Shown piece by piece: positions 48,371 through 60,300 of a stretch of DNA of 64,000 bases (position 1 is its first letter; each line of letters starts with the position of its first letter). The stretch comes from Ascaris suum (Eukaryota; Nematoda; Chromadorea; Rhabditida; Ascarididae). Where the stretch lies: NCBI GenBank assembly GCA_013433145.1, contig CM024178.1, positions 5,813,260 through 5,877,259 on the forward strand. The letters are read 5' to 3'. Below the pieces are notes generated by a model that worked only from the letters and a program-made list of their open reading frames with translations, searched no databases and was not told where the DNA came from. The position numbers and the translations under genes are program-made.

Positions 48371-51300
48371 CTGCAACAAATCAGTAAACAGTAGAACAGG
48401 TTATATCAATGCTAGTGAGAGTTTTACAACATGAATGCTAAGATGAGGAACTGCATCTAAGCACGAATTCAAGAACTTCGGCTATCGGACCACCATAATT
48501 TCGTTCAAATCCGTCGAGTCTCACATAATCAAGGAGTTCCATCTCATTCACCTATGCCAAATATGAATCATTTTTAACAATAATAAGCGTCGGCAGTTTT
48601 CCGAAAGGAAAAAATAAAACACCAAGAATCACTTCCGTTTCAAATTTATTCAGGTACATCCTGTTAGAAGATAAAAGCAACAAGCTCAAGGACAGTACTT
48701 TACACATGTTGTGCTTTCTCATTAGAGTAAAATGTAACAAAGAATACTCGAAAAGTAATGGGAAAGAGTGCGCTGAATGATTTGCGAGTTGTGCACACGA
48801 ATAAACGATGCTGCGGCCAAACCAACTTCCTGGCTCCTCACTTCAAAATGGATCCACGAATGACGAAATATCCCAATTGCAATCTAGACAGCTTAGCCAC
48901 TCTAGCCCATAACTTCCAACTGAATTATCACGCACCATATACTATAAATTATCACAGACCAACCACCAGCAACCTATTTTATGAATTCGAGATTTCAGAC
49001 CTTGAAAAGCTTAAATGCAAAATATGTTTATTAGGTTCCTTCAGCCCCCTCCTCCCCTTACTGCTCATTTCTTCACGTCTCCAATCCATTCAATCCGGAA
49101 CTTCATTCATTTATTTCAATACGTCAGTGTTTTTACGCGCCATACGAATGACCTTTTCGATCTGATCGAATGCCGTGAAGAATGATGCGAATTGTGCAAT
49201 TCGTTCGATGCTGATGATATTTCAAACGCACACAGTCGCAGTCGCATCCAGCCGACTGTCAATATCACAACGCCTTCGCAAACGCATAGGCATTTTCAAA
49301 CTCAACCTTGACGTACAAAATGCGCGTATACTTCCTTCTCAACAATAGTGCAAAATTGAACTCTACGTTTCATTCAAAAACGTTCAAATCCATCGCGATA
49401 TTGATCAACTGTAAATAGGATAGCGTTTCATTTCGAGTCTTTGTTGAAAATTTCTTGATTTCCAACGACTAATCGACGCGGCCAATGAATAAGGCCAAAA
49501 ACTTGACCACTCCTCTCCAAGAGCGAGACATCACTGACTACTACCAAACCCCTATCCCTCCCAAACAGAGGCATTAACGAGCACTATTTTTTCTCCAAAA
49601 GTGGGGTATTTCTCAGTGCTTCAGTGCCCTTAGGTTCAATAAAAAGAATACATTGATGCAGTAAAATTTCCCGAAATTAGAAGAAACAAGAACTAGGGAT
49701 CAAACGAACTTTACTGCTTCTTGCAAAAAAGCGGCAGCGGGACCAAGATCATTGGGGAGAATCTCGTGAGCGCTTTATTTATAAGAAAAATAATCACAAG
49801 TTATCGTAAGGTGGAAAATTCCCCACATTCTCGGTTAAAACACCAGATGGTTGGTATAAGAAATAATCATCCTTTGAAAAACCTCTTCTCGATGAAAATC
49901 AAAAAGACAGAAGGAATACGAAAACTTGCGAAACCAACGTTGTTGAATGCGCTTATTGGAGCAGGAAATTGTGAGAGAAGTGACGACCAGAGGTCGCTCG
50001 CTGATGGTTGCCACACACTTACCCTCTCTCATCACACCCCCCCCCCCCGCCACCCCTCAAAGGCCTTTCTCTATAAACGCTCCTACTGCTCGCTTTGGTT
50101 GCAAACAACGGCATTCGAATAGCCAATAAAACGAGAGCAATAGAGAGATGCCTCTCATCACAAATTACCTTTGCATCATTCACAACTCCAGCGTTGATAT
50201 GCGCTGCATGCAGATAAAGTTGACATCCCTCATAGCCGTCTTCGTCTTCTTCGCATTTTTCAATTGGTGTCTCCAAATCGGAAAGTGTTTGTGCGAAAAT
50301 ACATGCACCACTTTCCACTAACAATTTCACCATTGGAAGATTGTTGCACGATGCAGCACAATGCAACGGTGTCCAACCATCAGAGTCCTGCATTAAAAAG
50401 CACGCTGTTCTTTCCTCACCAAACCAACAACATTCCTTCTTTTATGATCTTCATTTGTGCAAAAACGTCTTACAAAATGTATGGGCTGCTCACTGCGCAT
50501 CATGTACAATTAAAAGATTCTATGCTATGCAGATAACATGATGCGAAAGGTTTCACAATTGAAAGGATTTTATGCGACACATATGAGCAGACACGGGCTT
50601 ATACTTTGCACTAGCGTCTTATACAATAGTGCGCAATAAAAAAGCCTAAGAAATTAGGACCTAAAGTAGCTTGAAATAGACCCCAGTAACTGCCTAACCG
50701 AGATAACTCACGAACACCTGAAATGAGATCATCCCTGGCCAAGAATTCGCTCGTTTTCCCTTCTTCCCTTAAAACTTTTTGAGTTAATCGAATCACTTTT
50801 ATCATATCTGCAGATGAATTTCATCTCTAAAACACTGAATTCAAATCACAATTTGGCGCTCTCAGATTTAACCTATTTCCTGCATAAACTTGCATCAATA
50901 CAGAAATTAATTACCTGAGCATTGACATTTGCAAGTGATTCGACTAAGAAGCGTACGATTTCATAATGACCTGCACAGATCGCATTGTGCAGTGCCGTAA
51001 TACCCTCGTCGTTCGACGCGGACAGATCGGGCATCTAAATCTCAACACCGCTTTATTTCATTGCATACATAATAACAAAACGGAAAATTTAGGAAATATT
51101 AGAGCTTATTAGAGCGGCCTTTTCAGAAGGATTGACTCATCCGGTGTGGACAGATCAGCTCATCCGACGTGAAGGGACGAATCCATCCGACGTGAACAAA
51201 TCGATCCCCCCCCCCCCCTCCCCATTGAACGGATCAACCCATAAAATGTGGAAAGCCTCGGATTGATTAGAACTTTAATTTTCTATACAAACTCTGGCTT

Positions 51301-54300
51301 GCAGGCTGTAAGCGTCAAAAACGCTCACTCTTTATTTGCACCCTTATTCACAACTCGGTACGATCAAAAAGGTTTCAGAAAGGAAAAAGCTCTTGCTTAT
51401 AAATGGATAAGAAAAAATCATTTTTTTCTTCCCTCTTTTCACTATATCTGACGAGAAGTACACTGATCAACCTACATGTCGGAATTAAAAACCAAAGACG
51501 TTACTAATGACCGTAGAAGTAAGGAACGCATGTGTGAGTAAAAATATACAAAGAAAAGATAAACGAAAATTAGTGCTAAAAGCAAGCCCAGTTGTAAACG
51601 TTCTCTTTATGAAGATTAGTTGTCCGCATTTTCATGCTGCAGGACAAGAAATTTTCTGAAATAATTCACTAAAAGACGGAAATGTTTATTCCACATTCGT
51701 CCTCAGCGGGGGATCGAGTCCCGCCACACATCCGTTCCATCCCTGCCTGCCGTTTTTCTTTCCAACACGCTAGCGGTACTGTACTAATTTTGCAAATCTA
51801 AACCGACACACATTAAAGATGATAGCAAAATTTGCGTGAAGACTTTCTGATATGAGTTTGTCAAACTCCAAGCCGTTTCTAAGGGCAAATCCGAAAACAA
51901 TCTTCCCAGCAAGCAAATGAGCCTTTCCGAAGAAAAGATGCAAACGGAAACCTTTCACCTATAAAGAATGGTACATGCGGCACGGATAATGTTACTGAAG
52001 ATGGCGGATGAAGTGAAGTCTTGTGAATAAATGCAGCCACATGGCTGTCATTTATCTTTACCCACAATTTTAAAAGATGTAAAATTTACAGTAAACTGTA
52101 CCTGCGCAGCACTCGCTCTAACCAAGTCCATTTCGCCTTCAAGCGCGGCATCCAAAAGCAATGCAAGCGGGTCGAACACAATATGACGACGTGGCTTCTT
52201 AACGCCCGATGGACGTAGAATCCCCTACGATTAAACTTGGTTAGTAACCCCGATTGCATTTGCCTCTCCCTCCCGGGTTTTGAGACGACATTTAAAGCTC
52301 TTTTATACAACGGTGGTGTGCTGAGAGAACCATTATAAAATAATAATGCGTGCTCATTATACTTTATCACTTAAGAAAGAGCAAAATGGTATTGCATTTT
52401 CTCAAGAAGACCTTAGGATTTTATTTTTTTATGACGAAAGTAATATAAAGAAAAAAGGGTTTCTCGAATTCTAAGGCACCGAAAGTTATATATAATTGTG
52501 GAATGAGTGGTCCTCTCCTTCCCGCTGCTATGTCAATGAAAGTGGAAAATGATTTTCTAAGGTCTTCAAATACCTTCATACACAAACCCTCTCAGCTATG
52601 AGCACAAACTGCGCTAAGCATGCCAACTTGAAAAAAGTTCCAATCAACCACCTTCTCTGGTGGTGGTTTTATGAGTTTCATCGAATCATAGATAATCTCA
52701 GAGAAGAAAGGTTCGAGCGAATCCGAAGGCGAGTTAGCCTCTGGAGAAGATTGCTTCTCTGGCAATGTCTCCTCAACAGGAGATTCGATATCCACCTTCG
52801 GTTCGGCTAGGGGAGATTCTTCTTTCGTGCCATCGTCGATCGAAGTAGACGGTAACTCTTCATTTACCTCTGTACATGTCTATAAAATTTCATAGTTACA
52901 TACTAAACGTAAATCCTGTAAACGATAAATGTCCACCCATTAAAATATATGATTAGAGGATAGATCGAGCTTCAAACACCGGCGTGCACAGTTATAAAGT
53001 AATTATAGAAATGAAATGAAACATACTCTTTCAGCACTTCTAATGTTAGGATCATAGCCACATGGGGAATGTTTGGGCATTTCCTTACCCCCAATATTTG
53101 ACCTCAGAAAAAGTTTAGACAAACAAAACTTTAGCGAAAGAAAAAAAAATTGAAAAAGCAATCGCAAACTGTCATGGGGAAGAAGTACCGAACAAAATGA
53201 AATATTTTAAACAAATCGAAATAAACAGATAATCTGGATTTGCCTTTAATTTCTATTCTTGAATAAACGATGATGCCGTCTGCAGTAAAGTGCTATAATG
53301 TGAACGCTTCTGCATTCCTCACGCCATAGAAAAGATATATTACTATATTTCACAACGTTAGGTTTTGCTGTGCTCTACCTTATACTTCAATTTCTACCTT
53401 TCTTCGTCAACCTTCAACGGATCGACGGTGTCCGTTCAATTTTTTTTATTTTTGTACCTTCCTAAAACGCTCATTCAGATATGATCCTCATGTATTTATT
53501 CGCTCCGTTAACTAATGCAAAATGTTAACCTTAACAACAATTAGTATGACTGGAAACGATGAATAGAACATATATATCTACTTGTTCATCCATGAATTAC
53601 TGCCCTTTCAAGAACGCATGGAAAAGACGCTACCTTAATGGGGTCGGCAGGCTCGGATTTCTCCTCAATCACCTGCAAGCACCGAATAAATCAGCTTTGG
53701 CTTGTTCCAACAGCACAAAATACCGTGAATTCTTTTTGAATGCTTCTCTATTGAACTCGACCGATCAATCAGCGCTATACATATATGACACACTTGTATT
53801 TGAATATATTCCTTTTAATATGCTCTGTTTCTAATGAAGTAAACATGAACAATAAAAAGGTCAAATGTTCTCTTCCTTTCATCTAAAAGGCTAACAGCGT
53901 TGTTAGCTACAAAACGGGCCAGCATCACGATAGAGTGACTTCAGAAGTTGGCAGCAATGCCACCAGTGCTTAGATACCACTATTAATAACTTCACCACAA
54001 TGTAAAGCGACAAGAAAAAAAAATCTTTGACAACCTCATTCACCCTATGGAACCTTCAGCGTCAAAAGCTTTGACAACTTCCCCTATCGACGGGAAGCAA
54101 TCTTCCTGTAGAACGTTGAGATCACATTTGCTTGCATGGAACTCACATTCCATGCATTCCACATACAAAAAGCTGCTGAAAGCAAGCTTACTTCAGGAAT
54201 AGATGAGTGACTGAGGAGGTTCTCGAGGTGGGAATCCAAATTGAGATGAGTGCGACCTTTTTTCTGCTGCTCGCAAAGAATCTTTCGAATATACTCTGCT

Positions 54301-57300
54301 TCATCCAAAGACGTTTCTTGTTGGGCCCACGACCTTCAAAATAGAATAAACGCGGCTCATAACACCGAGATATGCTATCATATGCCCACAGCAGTGCAAA
54401 TGAAATATTTCTGGAAGCTACTACAAACTCAGTCATTAAGTTCATTGAGTTTACTCTCTGTCTGAACAAATTTCTCGATCGTTACAAACAGGCGAGAAAT
54501 AAAAAGTTCAGTTTCGCAGTGAGTATCTTAAAGAGAGGGCAATCAGAGAGCAGTCATCTCCCTGCAACCCTCCGCTTCCTTTCCCCAGACTACTGCTTGT
54601 CCCCTCCCCTCTTCCCGGACCTTCCTCTGCGAAATGTTTTTCGCGTGAAAGTGAGCACCTTTGCTCTCATAAAAACAAACAGTTAAAAAAGAGGCGGTAA
54701 GCACCACAAATTTACGTACACCTCCAAAGGTAAAGTATCCCCAACCTCCTCTCCAACAATTTCATCTTCCATTTTCTAAAGAGAAAAGAAACCTCTTTAC
54801 CTTCTCTTCGCCGCTCTCAGTGTATCAGGGCGTATAGAGATTTGATCCGCCATCGCTACACGACCACTATCCTCACCTCTTGGAGGACTCCTCTCAATTA
54901 CGCTTACGGCCAAAGCAGCCTCCTCGTCGAGGATTTTTGCCTCATTCCACAACTGATGCATATTGGTTCCTCTCTTTGATTGTTGTGCAACATTTCCGAT
55001 CGAGGTGGTTGTTATCACCGACGACGGTGTGTTCACAGGGGGTGGTATCGGAGAAGCTCTCGCGTTTGCACTGATAACATCCGTGACGCTTGCCACCGGC
55101 ACAGATGAGGTGATATTCGCCTCCGACTTCTGTACTAACAAAGTTGCTCTCTCTAAAGAACACATCGGCGACGGATATGGATCCTTAGGTGGCGAGGGTG
55201 ACTCTTCACGACGAATTTGCTCATCTGATATTGATTTGCGAAAAACAACCCTGCAAAAATTTTCAAACAGTTGAATCGTTTTAAGCACTTCAAAAAATGC
55301 AACGGAAAATAGTTTTTTTTCTATGTTATTACTTTTGACGCTCCAAAGGCAATCTTCCATAACAAAAAAAGAAGCTGAAACTCATGAAGACGATGTTTTA
55401 CAAAATTCCAGTGAAGAATCAACAACAATAGCAGATTTTTTGTTGGGAGAAGAAAGCAATGGTTCTTTCTATTATCCTTACATTCAAATTACCACAGTCA
55501 TGAAAACAAAAAAGGGCTTCATCGATGTGTGAAAAATGGAACTACTGCCACAATAAAAAGCGACCCATCAGAACTGTTACAAGGATCTGCTGACAATGTC
55601 ATCAACATATGCGTTACAGTTTTTGTTAAGATACCTCCTACCACCCTCTTTTTCTTCCCCTCAGCAGATAAGAATAGATTGGAAATCCAATCCGTTAAAA
55701 ATTACCGGTCGGTGAGATCTTTTGAAGGCGAAAGTATATTACGCACAATCTGAGATGGCGGTAGTGGTGGTGCCGGTGGTACCACTGTGGAATCTATCCG
55801 TCGTTTCTCTTCTTTCGTCACCACAACCGTTGGCCTTGCAATCTGAAGAGCTTTTTTTTGAAAGCACTACGCAATATGTCAAACAACAAATATCACAAGT
55901 CCACATATGCAACACGACCGTGAAATGGAGAGGAAACACGAACTAAGATTGAATTTTGATGACGAACAATGTGACAAGATATCATATCCGTCCGGTTTAA
56001 GTTCTTGTATCTTGCTAATTAAATAAAAAAAATCAAAAAACAGGTTAATTAGAAAAGAATACATTCAAAGCAATATTATAAAGAGAAGAAGAAGGATAAA
56101 TAAAGAGGAACATTATAAGTCCACTTTCTGTTTGAACGAATTTTTGTTTTTTCTTGTTCCTTCTCCTTTCTTTTTATAATATAATCTTTTTGTCATCATT
56201 AATCGTTATTCAACTAAAGTAGATAGACACAGAGACAGGAATCGATAAGAAGAACTCGTGAAATTGTTAATCAACCGACGTGTACTCGCAAAGACTTCGA
56301 ATTATCACTCAAGTGATGCAACAGATCTTCTTATACTAGGAAGACTGTTCACACTGATACCATATGATCGAAAATAAAAACCCGACGACTCAATAGTTAA
56401 GACTGCTGAGGAAGATGGCAGGCAGTGCTTGCTCGGGTCAGACGGACGTATCTTATTGACAGCAGGAAATTCATCGCCACTGCTGTTTGCGGCCCTCACA
56501 TAGAGTGACAAAAATCACGGAGTTCACAAACCTGGAAGGGTTCAACCGATGCTCGCGGTCTCGATACACCACTGTCGTTCGAATTATTCGGCCTAGACGC
56601 TTCGTCGTTCTGAAATATTTCCAACCTAGCGACCATTCTGCTCGCTGCCCAATAAGCATATTTACCTCTTATCCTAACTTTCCTCCTTCCCATTAGTCTC
56701 AGAAAATGAAGAGGGAAGGGGGATGCGGAACCATTGACATCCATGTAGAAGATCAGGAAATAATATGGTGTGAAAAGCAAAAGACGACTGAGAGGAAGGT
56801 GACGTATCACGTGTTTTGCTCACACAGGCAGAAAAGTTACGACGAATTCGCTCTTGAAGATGTGTTCCGACATAACCTTTTAAAGGCGTTAAGTACTGCT
56901 TGATCAAGAAGTCAAAGGATGATTTTCGGAAATCCGCATAAAAAATTCAGTATATGATCAACTACTAGGAGCAAAGTAGGACGGAGAGGAGGTGGGAGGG
57001 GGGGGGGGGGGAGATGGAGATGAAATGGGTGGGAGGTGTGGGGAGGGGGGAGGGGGAGTTGAAGGAGTTGATGCATACAGCCTGCCATTTTCACAATTGG
57101 TTTTCCTCAATATCGCTTTCACAGCGATACAAATAATGATTCACAGAGGACACTCACTTTCAAAGAGCGATTTTGAGCGTTCTGTGCGTTGAGTCTCTTC
57201 TGCTGAGCCCGTGCCGCATTCATTGCAGAGAGTCGCCTTCGATAAAGAAGATCAAGCTGAAAAAAAAAACACACTTTGTTAGGAATCTTCCAGAAATAGC

Positions 57301-60300
57301 TAAAAACTACATAACTAATTACCCCTTTCCTATTTCAATCGTATCGCAGTAACAACTGCACAACATAAGTATACCAAGTTGCACTAAATACGCCTCATAA
57401 TAACTTCATTAGTACCACACTATCTTGATCCGTACCCGTCGCTGATAGTTCATCAAGTGAAAAATTGTTTGCATCCCACGTTCCAAACATTAGAAACAAG
57501 AATAAGTAGAATTTTTCGCTCAGAGAAAACGACGAATGTTATATTGTGGATGAATTCTGGATAGATGAGGTAAACGCCGTTTATTTTTGGGCGCAATGTC
57601 TTCATCAAAAAAGGCAATGAAAAAAGTTTGATCTGTTAAAATAAATGAATCAGTGATCAGAAATAGAATTTTCGAGAAATACTTAGGCCTTTTTACTGGA
57701 ACTCATGTCCACTTGCCCATTTTTAACTCTTCGATACCCATCAAATAGCTCATTGCTGGACAAGGCAAAAGCTGCCACAGGTACCCAAACGATACAGCAA
57801 CGCCACGCACACAACACTTAACTGAATCATGGTTTATCATTCATGCAAGAGCTTTCACGCATCGCATTAAACATCGACTAATGCTCCGATAACGTGTAAC
57901 ATCAAAGCAATATGCTTGTATAGCTGTGCAAAATGCAACTGCAAATGATGCAATGCAAAAATGCACTGTAAAAATCGCATCGATGATAATATCATTCACT
58001 ATTCCGACATCACTATTGAAGAAACTCTACACTGATTTCTAAAATTTATTTCAATATTAAACAAATTTCAACAACGATTCTACAGTAAAAGCACATTTTC
58101 TCTCTTCTTGAAACACCTCCTTTAGGATGGAAATAAGGATTGCGTTAAATGCAATTATGCATTTGCATTGTCCCATTGCCTTATATCGAAAACAGTGCAT
58201 TTCTGATATCGAGATTTGATACAATTCAAATAGACATCCTTTCACTTAAACAACTACTCAGAATGCGGCCCTCAAGATGAGCATAATTATAGCTCATGCA
58301 TTCAATGAATTATTCGCCTCCAACAGATTAATGAAAAGATTTATGGAGAAGAAATCTACGAAAACTGCCGCTTATATAAATGTTCGAATAACTTTGGGAG
58401 AGGGGGGGGGGTTGTAAATCAAATGAAATTCTTTGTTAAATATATTTAAGAGATATAGGCAGAATTCTCCACCCCCTACAACGATCACAAAAAATCGAAC
58501 CCCTTAATTAGAAACGAATTTACCAACAAAAACTTAGACAATTGACGACCTGTGTCTTGAGGGAATCGATCCTTGAGGCAGCATTCCTTAGCTGTTCTTC
58601 CTGTGACGAGAAACTGTTCTGCAGGTCATATAGTTGCTTCTCGGCGGCTACTCTCTGTGTGCATGCTTCACGTGCTTCACGTTGAATCGCATTCAATCGT
58701 GCCATCTCGCGCTCTTCTAACAACACCTTTAAATAATACACCTTAATTGAGCTGTAAAGTTTTAAGCAACTTAATAAACTTTATCGAGTACAAAGTGATC
58801 AACTTAACGATAATCCACGAAACGGACCAGGCTGAATCTACGGGACAGCAAATTCATGACTCATTTGAGGTGAAAGTGATATGCCGATGTGTTAAAAATT
58901 CTTACTTTCCATCATAATTTGTTGAAACGATGTCAAATGAGCCGCCAGGGTTATTTTCATTAAAATTTCTACACAAAGTTAGCTTTTATAAGCGATTAAG
59001 GTGCGTCTCTAACACAGTGAACCGACCTATGCAAAGATGGTGAAAGAAGAGCCAATCGAGATTTTTTAGTAAATATGAAAAACTCGGTGTTTCTATTCAA
59101 ATGAAAATGTGAGCAGAGTCGAAATTTATTTGCTCGCACCTCATTTCTAAGAGCAGCAAGCCGAGCAGCAGCATTTTCGACACGTGGTGGTCTTGCTTCA
59201 CGCTCTTCGATTTCTCTTCGATTCGCGTCGATAAGTCGTCTTTGTTGCTCGGCCATACGAACGATATCGTTATAACTGTTCCCTTGGCTGAAATTCCACA
59301 CTTTAGCTGAATAAATCAACCCGCGGAAATACCCACGGGTACATGGACGCATAAATTCGCAAATATAGACTTCCTCGAGATCATAAAAAGTCGTTTATAA
59401 AATCTCCCCAATTCAAATTCGAATTGCTTACAGAGTGCCTTTCCTCTTTCCTCTGACGTAGGTAACTGGCTGAATGGAGAGCGGAGTGTTAAGGCCACTC
59501 TAAGTGCGACAACTCTGGAAGCCGTTCGCCGACTCCACCAGTTCCCAACTATATAAAGACCATGCAGATGGACGAGATGCACATGTTTTCAGCATTCTGT
59601 ATTGTTACATTACATTAATATCACAGAGTCAGCACAATACCAGCAATTCTTCTCTGTTATCTCTCCCTCAGTTTCGTTTTTGACAGCAAATGTTGAAAAA
59701 AATGAATCAAACAATAAACGAAAGCACATAGGCAGAATTCATCCTAACTTACTAAAATATAGTCTATGCAACGATATATTACATATTCAAATACACTCCA
59801 AAATATATTCATTTTCTCCCAGAATATTGCTTCGGAATTTTAATTGGCCTTCTTCCGCATTATCATATCAGTGATATTTAGTTAGCAAAAAAAGCTTTAA
59901 GATTTGATTAAATACCACACTTTTAAGCATCACCGAATTCATAAATGATTGAAGGTCTGGCTTAGACTTCAATTATAAGCAGGAGTGACCAGACTTAACA
60001 GTAGTTCAAGTGTTGCTTATGGGCGCATCGTCTACTGATCACTACATTTCATCAACAAATAACAGCACATTATGAGAAAACGCATGAAACGTGCAACAGA
60101 AAAACTTACTGCATTTTGCATATGAATATGAAAATAACGAAAAAATGTTACATTTACGCCGATTATACAGTGAGGATGTTATTTTTAAAAAAAACTACCG
60201 CCCCCAGGAGGATATGAATTGACAATCTGCTGACTTCACCTCGGCAAAAACAATATGGTGAGATCTATAATGACTCTTTAAAGTTGGAGACGGATATACG

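Noticed and set aside
49721..50393. Plus-strand 133-codon frame overlapping the ankyrin exon, and extension of the ankyrin frame beyond 50169
   Set aside because: The ankyrin exon is fixed by homology and a gtaatt donor; the rest is a C-rich intron.
53029..53106. Open stretch with a gtatgt donor ([20 protein letters not shown]) between two ASPP linker exons
   Set aside because: It needs an incoming phase that the VIEEKSEP exon cannot supply, while that exon joins the next one directly in phase 0.
54880..55274. Plus-strand frames of 64 and 103 codons
   Set aside because: They are shadows of the large ASPP proline-rich exon on the minus strand.
56912..57192. Pro/Leu-rich minus frame and Gly-rich plus frame around the G-run
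   Set aside because: Artefacts of the G-rich tract; the true ASPP exon at 57256-57158 uses another frame.
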